Shown here piece by piece: positions 28,628-37,745 of a stretch of 64,000 bases of DNA (its first letter is position 1; each line of letters begins with the position of its first letter). Below the pieces are notes generated by a model, which searched no databases, was not told where the DNA came from, and was given only the letters and a program-made list of their open reading frames with translations. Position numbers and translations under genes: made by a program. This DNA is from Paenibacillus massiliensis 2301065 = DSM 16942. GTDB taxonomy: Bacteria; Bacillota; Bacilli; Paenibacillales; Paenibacillaceae. The stretch covers positions 186,001 through 250,000 of the forward strand of contig NZ_KB898188.1 of NCBI RefSeq assembly GCF_000377505.1, in the 5' to 3' direction.

Positions 28628-29038
28628 TTGAAAGTCTGGCTCTTTCTCTTATTTTTCGCGCTCGCCTGGGCCTTCATGGGACTGGCCTTCGCACTGATTG
28701 GTGTAATGCGCAAAAGCAAGGCACGCCGCTGGCCGTCCACAGACGGCCTAATTATCAAGAAAGGGCAATTCGACAAAGATGTTCCCGACCGCTATCCTAC
28801 CGTCCAATATCAAGTAAATGGCGTACAGTACGAATGTACCTCCTCCGTTCAACATCCCTCTGGCTTCAAGCCGGGAATTTCTGTGTCCGTGCGCTATAAT
28901 CCTGAGCAGCCAGGACGTGCGGTCATTGACACTATTGCCCAGAATGGCACTATCTTCGCAAGAATTGGCTATGCCTTCCTTGCGACTGGATTAGTTCTTG
29001 CATTGATTGCAGCCGCCTTTGCCTGGAGCTCGATGTAA
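28628..29038 (+). CDS. DUF3592 membrane protein
   Basis: 136 residues. Two membrane helices (about residues 3-25 and 110-132) flank an outward beta domain with DGLIIKKGQ, YPTVQYQVNGVQYECTSS and VRYNPEQPGRAVID, the hallmarks of DUF3592. The function is unknown. The start is TTG at 28628, nine bases after GGAGG; the ATG at 28619 sits too close to that site. Confidence 0.82.
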   Translation: MKVWLFLLFFALAWAFMGLAFALIGVMRKSKARRWPSTDGLIIKKGQFDKDVPDRYPTVQYQVNGVQYECTSSVQHPSGFKPGISVSVRYNPEQPGRAVIDTIAQNGTIFARIGYAFLATGLVLALIAAAFAWSSM

Positions 29039-29146
29039 GGAATAGCTCATTAAGCTGTGTGTCTGCTTAAAGCATAGCTCTCGATACTTGGGGACATGAA
29101 AGGAACCTCTCATCACAGAGCGGATGCAGTGAAGGTGCAATTAGCT

Positions 29147-29194
29147 AAAAAGTGCCTGATCCGAAGACTTATGTCCTCAGCATCAGGCACTTTT
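29147..29194. terminator. Bidirectional terminator between convergent genes
   Basis: AAAAAGTGCCTGAT at 29147-29160 pairs with ATCAGGCACTTTT at 29182-29194, with A and T runs at both ends. Confidence 0.9.
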
Positions 29195-29278
29195 GCTTTC
29201 ATCAAACGGCACCGGTATCTTAACCGAATCTGATTTCAGGTTGAATGATCTCTAGGGCTTAATCGTTACCAGAAGTGA

Positions 29279-31582
29279 TTAGGTAGAATATTGCAGGATC
29301 ATCGCTTCACGTGAATATTCATCATAGGCGACCCATAGCTCATCACCCGGCACTACGCCATATACAGGTTCAATGGATTGGTAGATCTTATAGACACTAC
29401 CACCTCGCTCCACCGAGATATGGGCCAGCGGACGCTCGCTTAAGGTCCCCTCATATTGTACATCTATAACCCTTGCAGCGCCTTGCTTGCCATTCAAGAG
29501 TCTCAGCTCCCTTGTATAATCCTCTCTTCTCATGCTGACAGGTATTACAGCACCCTCTTGCAACGAGAGCTCCTTGGGCACGAACATACTGTTCGTCCTG
29601 CGAAGCTGTCCCGATCCGCCCAGACCGTTTCTCTGGATAGTTGCCCCATGGGCAGTATCGCCAGCAGACATGCTCACTTCCATCACCATGAGCTGACGGT
29701 TCTGAATCGTCATCGGATACCGCTCTAGCCGAATGATCTCTCCCTGCATCGTCACCATGTCAGAGCCCTCCAGCCTGGTTACTTGACCATAGCTGATCAT
29801 TCGAATCAATCCACCGATGACAGCCAGCGTCGCTCGTTCTCCGGCTCGGTACTCGAATCCGACAGGCTGCACGACAGGGACAGCGTATTGACGATCATTG
29901 GCCCTGAAATGAAGCAATAAAGCTTGCCCTCGTCCGACCTCGCCATATTTATCGATCCGTTCAAGGATTGCGTTGTCTATATTCTGACGCTCTGACTCTG
30001 CGGGGATATCCCCTTCTGTAGCAAATACGGCACGGTTCCGCTTACGATCATAACTGATCAGCACAGAATCACCGACCCGTACCTCGTTCAGGTAGGAGAT
30101 GACCTTCTTGATCTCTATCTCCTTCATCTGCCCCTCATCCTCAAAGCTGATTCGAAAGGCAACCATCGGCTGATGATTGACCTCCAATCCTGTCTCCTTC
30201 ATGCTAACAATCGTTCCTTGTCGCATGACACCACGTGCCACTGCACGCGCTTGCTTACGTTGCGCCAGAATGGGAACGAGCACCAGTAATCCCACGGTGA
30301 AGACTGAGATTGCAATCCATACCACCCAATTGATTACTAATGCCCCACCTTCCAGCACATAGCTCCAAAAGCTCTGCAGCGATATCGTATCCTTGCCTGC
30401 ATATAGCAGCTGTAGAGCTTGTTCATAGGTTAGCTGTTGGGCAGTCGTCTGTCCCATATGCATCAACCCAAGAGTCTTCTCATCATTTACATAATAGAGA
30501 GGCCCGCTTCCAGTAGCTTTGAAAAATTGCAGGGTGGAAGCATTCAGCTCATTGTAGCTAAGCTGCCCGACTAGTGGGGACACATCCGCGAACTCGCCTG
30601 TTGCTCTCTGCAGCACATAGCCGATGACCTTACCCTGAAGCGGGTCCTTCGCAGAAGAACCGACTATGAGCGCCTCCTCTTCATTCAGCGCGTACACCTT
30701 GGCTTGATATACAGGCTGTGGTGTAGGGACAACTGCGCCCCATTTGTCAGTGGATGCGTTATAATATTGGGCTTGCTTCGGATAGCTATTCTCTACGCGC
30801 ACCAGTCTCGTATTATCCCTGCCCAATTGCTTCGCAAGCTCTCCAGCGATTCGGTCTCTTTCGTCAAAAAAAGAGGCCTTATCATCTTCCAGCCCCACCG
30901 CCGGAAGCCCGTTCTGATCCAGAATACCGCTGATGTAAGCCGTCCTGTCATCAATCAGATCGGCATCAAACACCGGAATTGCTGCATCCTGATCAAAGGT
31001 CTCATTCACCTTGCTTACCCGCACAGGTCTAGCTGGCAGCTGCTCTACCTGATTTAGCATGATTTTGGCCAACTTCCCTTCATGCACCTCAGCCATGAGC
31101 AGCTCTTCGCCAGAAGTCTCACCTGCAATAAGAATTCGGTCCTGCCACGTCATGACCCCAGAGGTAAGATAGCTGGGTACTGGCAAAGTGGACATCGCCA
31201 GCTCACTGACTTCACCAGATGGATGGATGACATTCAGTTGCAAGTCCCTGCCCTCATCGTAGGTGACAATAATCAATTGATCCTTCTGATAGGATACAGC
31301 CAGCACTTCATGGACATTGGCCATGATCGTGGTCTCCTGCAGCCGTTGCCCCGTCTCTCCATCGAACATATGCAGCCTCATGCGGATTCGGTCCGGTTCA
31401 TTTGTCAGTACGACTACCTTGCGCCCTTCATCAAAATAATAGAATGCCTCTGCTTCGGAATTCTTATAAAGGTTATCAATCTTATCCGTGTAATCATTCC
31501 ACACAAAAATACTTAGCAATATTACAGGGAATAGAAACATCAGGTTCATGAACAAACGACCAAAGCTGAACTTACTATTCAT
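29279..31582 (-). CDS. Large membrane protein of unknown function
   Basis: 767 residues. An N-terminal membrane helix (about residues 12-26) is followed by a 370-residue outside part with propeller-like strands (DGRKVVVLTN, QLIIVTYDEGRDLQL). A second helix (about 415-440, WVVWIAISVFTVGLLVLVPIL) is followed by a cytoplasmic part made of small beta modules such as QGTIVSMKETGLEVNHQPMV, which look like the DUF3592 domain of the neighbour at 28628. The ATG at 31582 has AAAGGAGAG upstream. Function unknown. Confidence 0.7.
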   Translation of the reverse strand: MNSKFSFGRLFMNLMFLFPVILLSIFVWNDYTDKIDNLYKNSEAEAFYYFDEGRKVVVLTNEPDRIRMRLHMFDGETGQRLQETTIMANVHEVLAVSYQKDQLIIVTYDEGRDLQLNVIHPSGEVSELAMSTLPVPSYLTSGVMTWQDRILIAGETSGEELLMAEVHEGKLAKIMLNQVEQLPARPVRVSKVNETFDQDAAIPVFDADLIDDRTAYISGILDQNGLPAVGLEDDKASFFDERDRIAGELAKQLGRDNTRLVRVENSYPKQAQYYNASTDKWGAVVPTPQPVYQAKVYALNEEEALIVGSSAKDPLQGKVIGYVLQRATGEFADVSPLVGQLSYNELNASTLQFFKATGSGPLYYVNDEKTLGLMHMGQTTAQQLTYEQALQLLYAGKDTISLQSFWSYVLEGGALVINWVVWIAISVFTVGLLVLVPILAQRKQARAVARGVMRQGTIVSMKETGLEVNHQPMVAFRISFEDEGQMKEIEIKKVISYLNEVRVGDSVLISYDRKRNRAVFATEGDIPAESERQNIDNAILERIDKYGEVGRGQALLLHFRANDRQYAVPVVQPVGFEYRAGERATLAVIGGLIRMISYGQVTRLEGSDMVTMQGEIIRLERYPMTIQNRQLMVMEVSMSAGDTAHGATIQRNGLGGSGQLRRTNSMFVPKELSLQEGAVIPVSMRREDYTRELRLLNGKQGAARVIDVQYEGTLSERPLAHISVERGGSVYKIYQSIEPVYGVVPGDELWVAYDEYSREAMILQYST

Positions 31583-31665
31583 TGGTATCTCTCCTTTCAT
31601 CCACCTGTCAGTTCCCACACAGGCGAATCTTGGGCAAAAGCTATACCTTCACCCTTGGTCAAGCC

Positions 31666-33051
31666 TTACGGCCTGCTGCTCAGCTCCTTACGCAGTACAC
31701 CTCTGACCTGATGCAAGGAAGCCGGGACCTCCTGCTCTAGCTCCTCTAGTGAAGCAAACGGGAACTCCTTCAGTCTGTGAGTGACATTGGATCGAATATA
31801 GCCCTCATTCGTAGGGTGCTGCACCAGCAATTCCTCGTACACCTCTAGCAGACCCACTTCCGTCACTCCATGAAGCGCCTGCAGAGCGATTAGCTGTACA
31901 TAGGATTCCGGGTCCCGCAGTGCACGTATAAAGTCAGCAACATGCTCGGACTTGACCTGTGGCTGGCTTTTCCCGGCCTGGTATAACGACTGTACCCGGA
32001 AGTCCTTATCCGGATGAGTGAAGAAAGGCAGCACCGAGGGCAGCATATCCACCCCTGCGGCATCCAATATATAGCCAGCAAAGCGAAAGGTCTCGATGTC
32101 TTCGATCTGTGGCAATAACGCCAACAGCTCCTTTTCAAAGCTGTACATCCCTTCCGGCATGGACCATTGAATGCTCTGGACAGCTGGTAGCCAGGCTGCT
32201 TGATCCACCTCCTGCAGCCACTTGCAGATGACCGGCTCTGCCTCGGCAAAGCGCGACTTCGCCAATACCTGTAGCGCATTGTAGCGAATCTCTTCCGTAC
32301 TCTCCTGACATAGCCGCAGCAAAAATTCTGCCGTGTCATCATGAATGACCGGCAGCTTGAACATGCCCTTTAGAGCCTGCATCCTTACATCGTCCCTCAT
32401 CGTTGACGCATAAAGCTGCATCAGCACACGGTCGTCGCCTCCACGAGTCGTTCCGAACCAGGAGCTGTTGTAACGAGCTATAGTCTCATCCAACCAGCGC
32501 TCGTACCAGTCCAGAAAAGTCTCTTCATAGGTAACAAAGGTCTGATGACTTTCCAAATCCATATAGATTACTTTGCCCCGAAGCTCTCCCGTAACGACTA
32601 GCATAGTCTCATAGCTACAGCCCTGCTCACCAATATTCAGCAATCCTTGTGTCATTTTCGCTATGTATTCATCATATTCGGTATCGCTCATCTCATCCGT
32701 GTCAGCCTTCACAGTGTAATCAGCATCCTCGATGATCCCATCCAGCAGGCTTGTAGATTGAATTCCTGATGGCTTATGGAGCCGTTCCAGCTCCATGGAT
32801 TGGTTGGTACCTAAAGGGTGAACTCCATAATATGGGCCTGCCCCTCCGTTACCAATATCTGTCAGAAATGCAGCATAGGACTCTGGTAGGATAATTCCAT
32901 GTGCCTGCTCGAACTCCTGAAGTTGTGCACGGTGGAGTGGGGGATTTAACCTATAGCGATGGGAACTGGCTCCGAATACCTCGCATTCCCGGTCTGCCTG
33001 CGCAGCAAGCGGAAGCTTAAGCCTGATTCGGTCCAATTGTTCTTTAAACAT
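31666..33051 (-). CDS. SMI1/KNR4 (SUKH) domain protein with HEAT-like repeats
   Basis: 461 residues. About residues 30-170 form the SUKH fold (ILPESYAAFLTDIGNGGAGPYYGVHPL, YETMLVVTGELRGKVIYMD). From about residue 205 on, roughly 30-residue helical pairs such as VRMQALKGMFKLP and IRYNALQVLAKSRFAEAEPV are HEAT-like. SUKH proteins commonly serve as immunity proteins, but no toxin is adjacent. The ATG at 33051 follows AAAGGAGTG; the GTG at 33060 overlaps it. A shorter relative lies at 41628. Confidence 0.85.
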   Translation of the reverse strand: MFKEQLDRIRLKLPLAAQADRECEVFGASSHRYRLNPPLHRAQLQEFEQAHGIILPESYAAFLTDIGNGGAGPYYGVHPLGTNQSMELERLHKPSGIQSTSLLDGIIEDADYTVKADTDEMSDTEYDEYIAKMTQGLLNIGEQGCSYETMLVVTGELRGKVIYMDLESHQTFVTYEETFLDWYERWLDETIARYNSSWFGTTRGGDDRVLMQLYASTMRDDVRMQALKGMFKLPVIHDDTAEFLLRLCQESTEEIRYNALQVLAKSRFAEAEPVICKWLQEVDQAAWLPAVQSIQWSMPEGMYSFEKELLALLPQIEDIETFRFAGYILDAAGVDMLPSVLPFFTHPDKDFRVQSLYQAGKSQPQVKSEHVADFIRALRDPESYVQLIALQALHGVTEVGLLEVYEELLVQHPTNEGYIRSNVTHRLKEFPFASLEELEQEVPASLHQVRGVLRKELSSRP

Positions 33052-33166
33052 TTTTTCCACTCCTTTCCTCTTAATTATATTAAACTTCCTCTTAACCGTA
33101 TAATCTTACTATAGACCTAATTTTCATTGCGGATATTCGAGCAGCTGATCCGATATAAATTACTAA

Positions 33167-33202
33167 TGATAATTATTCACATCTGTATTATGATAATTAT
33201 AA
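33167..33202. promoter_or_regulatory. Candidate PerR and Fur boxes
   Basis: TTATGATAATTATAA at 33188-33202 differs at one position from the PerR consensus TTATAATNATTATAA. TGATAATTATTCACA at 33167-33181 is a weaker Fur-type match. They lie 60-95 bases before the cyclase-family gene and 115-150 before the SUKH gene start. Confidence 0.5.
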
Positions 33203-33260
33203 CTTTTATCCAAAGTATTCCTTTTTCTATAAATCCAACAAAAATATATGAGGTGATTAG

Positions 33261-33998
33261 ATGTCAAATGAGCTGATCAAGACGTTGCAATGGCTGAAGC
33301 AAAAAGAATGGGTCGATCTGACACATACCTTTGGCCCGGATTCTCCCCACTTTCCCGCTTTTGCTGCGGCACAATTCACAACCCTGTTCGACCATGACCA
33401 GGGCTTCTTCGCCCAAAGCTTTACCTTCCCTGGACAGTACGGCACCCACCTGGATGCCCCGATTCATTTTGTCCAAGGCAAGCGATACCTGGAAGAGCTG
33501 GAGCTGAAGGAGCTGGTGCTTCCTCTGATCGTCATTGACCAATCATCTGCAGCCGCTGCCGACCCTGATTTCACTCTGGGTATCGAGCATATTCAGCAAT
33601 TCGAAGCACAGCATGGTATCATTGAGCCGGGATCATTCGTTGCACTGCGGACGGACTGGAGCAAGCGCTGGCCAAGTCAGGAAGCCTTCGAGAACAAGGA
33701 TGCCGAAGGCAACAGCCATTCACCAGGCTGGTCTGTGGATGCACTGCGCTTTCTATTCACCGAGCGAAAGATCACAGCCGTCGGGCACGAGACCTTTGAT
33801 ACAGATTCTGCAATAGATGTCAGCAAGAACGGGTCCCTCATCGCTGAGTACTATGTGCTGGAGCAGGACGCCTATCAGGTTGAGCTGCTCACCAATCTGG
33901 ATCGTCTGCCTGCGAAGGGAGCTGTCATCTTTAACATCGTGCCAAAGGCTGCCAAAGCCTCTGGCTTCCCTGTTCGATCCTTCGCTATTTTACCGTAA
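33261..33998 (+). CDS. Cyclase-family protein (kynurenine formamidase-like metal hydrolase)
   Basis: 245 residues. The metal-binding motif GTHLDAPIHF is at about residues 58-67, with DLTHTFGPDSPHFP near the start and VGHETFDTDSA later, as in arylformamidases and related putative cyclases. It probably hydrolyses an amide or ester; the substrate is unknown. GAGGTGATTAG precedes the ATG. The possible PerR box upstream suggests a link to peroxide or iron. Confidence 0.88.
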   Translation: MSNELIKTLQWLKQKEWVDLTHTFGPDSPHFPAFAAAQFTTLFDHDQGFFAQSFTFPGQYGTHLDAPIHFVQGKRYLEELELKELVLPLIVIDQSSAAAADPDFTLGIEHIQQFEAQHGIIEPGSFVALRTDWSKRWPSQEAFENKDAEGNSHSPGWSVDALRFLFTERKITAVGHETFDTDSAIDVSKNGSLIAEYYVLEQDAYQVELLTNLDRLPAKGAVIFNIVPKAAKASGFPVRSFAILP

Positions 33999-34079
33999 TC
34001 ACAACAGCATTACTGTTGTTCATTCAACATATATTTTTCAAGTTATATTCTTCAGCTTATCATAGAAAGGATACTACTC

Positions 34080-34754
34080 ATGCACAGCTTTCAGAGCCAG
34101 CCGTTACAGCAATCATTGACTGCCTTCATCACACAGCATCACCAATACAATGAAGCCTACGGCCTGTTCCCTGGCAATGAAATACGCTTCTACACGCAGC
34201 CAGCTACGCCGCAGATCGATAAGAGGATTCCTATGTCCCCGGAGCTGACGGATTTCTATACACACTGCAAGATCAATGATCCTGCAGCTGAAGGTACCAA
34301 ACGAATGAAGCACGCAACCATCGAGATCGGTGATGGTCCGTTCTTGGACTTTCCTGCGCCCGAGGAGCTATACCGTCAGCAGCTCGGCTACCGCTGGATC
34401 ACCACGGCAGACCCGAACACACTGGTGACTTCGCCGCACTGGCCTGAGCCTCACGTCGTCATAGCCAACGCTAACAGTGACCCCATCATCGTCGATACCT
34501 CTGTCCCGGGCTCGCCCGTGTATGGAGCCATTGAAGGTGGTCAGGCGAAGCTGCTTGCCCGTTCACTCGCTGATTTTTTCCAAGCGCTAGCCATCCTGAT
34601 TGAAGCTGCTCTGGCGTTCGATGGACAAATAACGGATGAAGACACCTACGAGGTCAAGCCAGATTATGTTAAGCTGATCAAGGAAAAATTGAGTCCCCTA
34701 CTAGAGGAAGAGATGATCCATCATTTACTGGATTACTTATCCATAAGTGAATAG
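34080..34754 (+). CDS. SUKH-like protein of unknown function
   Basis: 224 residues, soluble. The part PHVVIANANSDPIIVDTS, then SPVYGAIEGG and AKLLARSLADFFQAL resembles the end of SMI1/KNR4 domains. The N-terminal half is less typical. GAAAGG lies before the ATG. It lies 81 bases after the cyclase gene on the same strand. Confidence 0.65.
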   Translation: MHSFQSQPLQQSLTAFITQHHQYNEAYGLFPGNEIRFYTQPATPQIDKRIPMSPELTDFYTHCKINDPAAEGTKRMKHATIEIGDGPFLDFPAPEELYRQQLGYRWITTADPNTLVTSPHWPEPHVVIANANSDPIIVDTSVPGSPVYGAIEGGQAKLLARSLADFFQALAILIEAALAFDGQITDEDTYEVKPDYVKLIKEKLSPLLEEEMIHHLLDYLSISE

Positions 34755-34806
34755 TCCTGTCTGTCATCCAGTCTGCAACATATTGAATTCGAATAAAGGT
34801 GGCCAC

Positions 34807-35382
34807 ATGAAAATGATCTATGCTGCTTTATTGCGGGGAATTAATGTCGGTGGACATAATAAAATCAATATGAAGCTCTTAAAGGGTACTTTTGAGCGGA
34901 TCGGAATGAAGCAGGTCACCACCTATATTAATTCTGGCAATATTGTGTTTGCTTCCGATCCGCTGCCTACTACTGAGCTTGCTGTCCAGCTGGAACAGGC
35001 CATCGCTGCTGACTTTGGCCTCTCCATCCCTGTGTTGATTCGCAGTCTGTCAGAGATGGAGCGAATCATCACCACCCTCCCTGACGAATGGAGCAATGGC
35101 GACATCATGAAGAGCGACGTTCTATTCTTATGGGAGGAGATAGACGACAGCTCAGTGGTGGAGCAGCTTCCGCTTAAGGTCGACACGGCAACCATCCTCT
35201 ATACACCTGGAGCGGTGCTGGTATCGATCCCCCGCGAGCTGGTGACTCGCAGCGGCATGAACAAGCTGGTCGGTACCCGCCTATATGCCGCCATGACCAT
35301 ACGCAATGTCAACACGACACGACAAATATACAAGCTCATGCAAGCTGCTGCTCAGCAGGACCCTGCTGAAGACGAGAACTGA
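34807..35382 (+). CDS. DUF1697 family protein
   Basis: 191 residues. The DUF1697 start YAALLRGINVGGHNKINMKLLK and TYINSGNIVFAS are diagnostic. Function unknown. The ATG at 34807 is chosen for the AAAGGTGG upstream; the ORF extends in frame to 34747 inside the previous gene's end. Confidence 0.92.
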   Translation: MKMIYAALLRGINVGGHNKINMKLLKGTFERIGMKQVTTYINSGNIVFASDPLPTTELAVQLEQAIAADFGLSIPVLIRSLSEMERIITTLPDEWSNGDIMKSDVLFLWEEIDDSSVVEQLPLKVDTATILYTPGAVLVSIPRELVTRSGMNKLVGTRLYAAMTIRNVNTTRQIYKLMQAAAQQDPAEDEN

Positions 35383-35390
35383 ATATAGGG

Positions 35391-35449
35391 ATATAAAACA
35401 AAGAAAGGGAGCCATATAGCTCTCTTTTCTTTGTTTTATATATTTTTTT
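35391..35449 (+). terminator. Terminator after the DUF1697 gene
   Basis: ATATAAAACAAAGAAAGGGAGC pairs almost fully with GCTCTCTTTTCTTTGTTTTATAT (arms 35391-35412 and 35419-35441), then a T-run. Confidence 0.9.
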
Positions 35450-35469
35450 TCAAAATGGCCTTCCAAAAC

Positions 35470-35496
35470 TGAAACCTCTAATTTTCTTACGGCGTA
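35470..35496 (+). promoter_or_regulatory. Candidate ECF (sigma-W-like) promoter of spo0M
   Basis: TGAAAC at 35470-35475, 17-base spacer, CGTA at 35493-35496. This is the classic sigma-W layout (TGAAAC, 16-17, CGTA), and spo0M is a known sigma-W target in Bacillus subtilis. Confidence 0.65.
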
Positions 35497-35531
35497 TCAT
35501 TGTGTAATAAATCATCAAGGAGGCTAACACA

Positions 35532-36311
35532 ATGTCCATGTTCAAAAAAATGCTCGCCAGTGTTGGGATCGGAGCAGCCCAGGTTGATTTGATGCTACAC
35601 GAGTCTCATGTTCGTCCAGGCGACACGCTCACAGGGGTTGTACGTATTCAAGGAGGACGGGTCGAGCAGCAGGTCGACGCCATCTATGCCTTCGTCAAGA
35701 CCAACTACATAAAAGAACAGGACGACAAGAAATACAACGTGGAGGCCACCGTATCCAAGCATCAGCTTACAGGACCCATGCTGGTAGAGCCTGAGCGCAC
35801 CTACGAGTTCCCCGTCTCATTCGAGCTTCCAGCGAATACACCTGCTACTCTTGGCAGGACGCCTGTCTGGATTCAGACCGGAATGGATATTAAGGATGCC
35901 GTAGACCCTAAGGATCGGGATATGCTGCATGTTAGTCCGCATCCTTATGCTGCCGCCGTGCTGGCGGCTGTCGTGGATCACTTGGGCTTCCGGTTACGTG
36001 AGGTAACTTGTGAGTACGCACCAAAGTACAGCAGCTCGGGACAGCCTTTCGTGCAGGAATTTGAATTCGTCCCTGCGAGTCAATTCCGCAGCGAGCTGGA
36101 TGAGTTGGAGATCTTCTTCACACCTTACGAGCAAGGCATTGAATTGCTGCTGCAAATTGATCGCAAGGCACGCGGGTTATCCGGCTGGCTGGCAGAAGCG
36201 ATGGATGCAGATGAGCATTTCGTAAAAGTCAACTTTAGCAGCCGCGATATCGAGCAAGGCCCTCAGTTCATCGCGAGTGAGCTGCAGCGATTGATCAGAT
36301 CGTACGTATAG
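35532..36311 (+). CDS. spo0M: Sporulation-control protein Spo0M
   Basis: 259 residues, arrestin-like beta-sandwich. Matches B. subtilis Spo0M over its length: SMFKKMLASVGIGAAQVDLML, VRPGDTLTGVVRIQGG, TYEFPVSFELPANTPATLG, and an acidic C-terminal part. It influences entry into sporulation and cell division from the cytoplasm. The ATG is 10 bases after AAGGAGG. Preceded by a sigma-W-type promoter and followed by its own terminator, so monocistronic. Confidence 0.95.
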   Translation: MSMFKKMLASVGIGAAQVDLMLHESHVRPGDTLTGVVRIQGGRVEQQVDAIYAFVKTNYIKEQDDKKYNVEATVSKHQLTGPMLVEPERTYEFPVSFELPANTPATLGRTPVWIQTGMDIKDAVDPKDRDMLHVSPHPYAAAVLAAVVDHLGFRLREVTCEYAPKYSSSGQPFVQEFEFVPASQFRSELDELEIFFTPYEQGIELLLQIDRKARGLSGWLAEAMDADEHFVKVNFSSRDIEQGPQFIASELQRLIRSYV

Positions 36312-36385
36312 GCTTCGGCTTCAACATCGACTTCGCCGAGGCAAGATGCTGCCACAGCCGTTTTTCATCACATATCCTAACATTC

Positions 36386-36416
36386 ACAACGGGAGGACAT
36401 AGGTCTCTCCCGTTGT
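36386..36416 (+). terminator. Terminator of spo0M
   Basis: ACAACGGGAG and CTCCCGTTGT arms, followed by CTTCGTCTT. Confidence 0.75.
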
Positions 36417-36562
36417 CTTCGTCTTGCATCCCGCTCTATAACTGCAGCAATTACCAATTAGACTGTACCGAGCTCCGGGGATGATCCATCTGGACACTGG
36501 TGTTACTGTCACTGGTTGTGACTGCTCAAGTGCTGCAAGCTTCACATCTGTACTGGCATGAC

Positions 36563-37144
36563 CTACATCGCCTTAAAGTAGCGATATATCTGCTCCAGTC
36601 GTTTGGACTGCTGACCATTCTTTTTCTCCATCGAGCCAAACTCGAAAAATTTCACCTTCTTGATACCGATATACTGAAACAACGCTCGCTTCATCAATAC
36701 CTTGTGTGCATTATTCAGCCACAGCAACGGGTATCTCGTCGGTCCCTCCATCGTGGAAATGACCACGACAGATTTATTCTTCAGCAATCCCTCTGGCATG
36801 AGCCCTCCAGATTTGCGATAGGCAAAGTTCGTCGACATGATTCGATCTATGTAACCAAGTAGCATGGCAGGCGGACGTCCCCAGAAAATCGGATAGATGA
36901 ACACATATTGATCTGCCCACAACAATTGCTCTCGATACTCCTTCATCTCCGGGTCCATATATAGATCTCGTCTCCGCTTATGCTCATTAAAGACCAAGCG
37001 CGGGTCGAAATCCTCCTCATATAGATCAAGCACCTTGATCTCGGCAGCACGTGCATTTTCTGTCAGTCCCTGAACGGTCTTCTGCAAAAAAGCATAGTTC
37101 AGACTTTGATGATTGGGGTGGGTGTAGATAATCAAGGTTTTCAT
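36563..37144 (-). CDS. NAD(P)H-dependent oxidoreductase, flavodoxin-like fold
   Basis: 193 residues. Flavin-binding fold of the KefF/NQO kind: TLIIYTHPNHQSLNYAFL at the start, YVFIYPIFWGRPPAMLLGYIDR in the middle and VVISTMEGP later. It probably reduces quinones or electrophiles. Divergent from a MarR gene with shared palindromes in the 106-bp gap, so it is a likely MarR target. Confidence 0.92.
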   Translation of the reverse strand: MKTLIIYTHPNHQSLNYAFLQKTVQGLTENARAAEIKVLDLYEEDFDPRLVFNEHKRRRDLYMDPEMKEYREQLLWADQYVFIYPIFWGRPPAMLLGYIDRIMSTNFAYRKSGGLMPEGLLKNKSVVVISTMEGPTRYPLLWLNNAHKVLMKRALFQYIGIKKVKFFEFGSMEKKNGQQSKRLEQIYRYFKAM

Positions 37145-37159
37145 TTGGCACCTTCTTTG

Positions 37160-37225
37160 TTATCATTTGATAATAAGCTAGCACAATATTCAAATAGTTG
37201 TCAATGGATAATTATCATTTGAAAA
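37160..37225. promoter_or_regulatory. Two palindromic operators in the MarR/oxidoreductase gap
   Basis: TTATCATTTGATAA at 37160-37173 is a perfect 6-2-6 palindrome. TTATCATTTGAAAA at 37212-37225 is the same with one change. They cover the start regions of both divergent genes. Confidence 0.7.
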
Positions 37226-37250
37226 TAAATTTACAACTTGAGGTGACTAT

Positions 37251-37745
37251 ATGAATGCCAAAGAAGTACTTTTCCAGCAGACGGTGGCTTTCGTAGCCTC
37301 GGTGCATCAGGTGCATACCGAATGGACCAAGCTGATCCCCATGGATGGCATCACACCGCTGCAATACCGTATTATCGAATATTTGATGGTTCACCAGCCG
37401 TTATCACCCAGCCAGATTAGCGTATGTATGGATGTATCCATGCCGAATACAAGTCGTGAGCTCAAGAAGCTGACGGATAAGGGGCTGTGTGTAAAATTCA
37501 ACGATTCTTCTGATCGGCGTAAGCAGTACTTTCGATTATCTCCGGCAGGCGAGCAATATATGGGACAGGCATTTGCATGTATGCAGGCACAGCTCGGTAC
37601 ACAGCTAGAAAGCTTGAGCGAAGCAGAGCTTGGTCGGATTACGGAAGCGATGCAGCTACTGCAAGCGACCGTGTTCAAGACAGTCAACTTGTCATCTTCT
37701 ACACCTACGGATGGAGCTTCAGCTGAACATTTTTTGGGTTCGTAA
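37251..37745 (+). CDS. MarR-family transcriptional regulator
   Basis: 164 residues. Winged helix-turn-helix core: ITPLQYRIIEYLMVHQPLSPSQISVCMDVSMPNTSRELKKLTDKGL, then the wing SSDRRKQYFRLSP. Probably represses the divergent oxidoreductase gene and itself through the two palindromes upstream, released by an electrophile or redox signal (inferred). Starts at the ATG at 37251 after GAGGTGAC. The C-terminal 30 residues are Ser/Thr-rich. Confidence 0.92.
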   Translation: MNAKEVLFQQTVAFVASVHQVHTEWTKLIPMDGITPLQYRIIEYLMVHQPLSPSQISVCMDVSMPNTSRELKKLTDKGLCVKFNDSSDRRKQYFRLSPAGEQYMGQAFACMQAQLGTQLESLSEAELGRITEAMQLLQATVFKTVNLSSSTPTDGASAEHFLGS

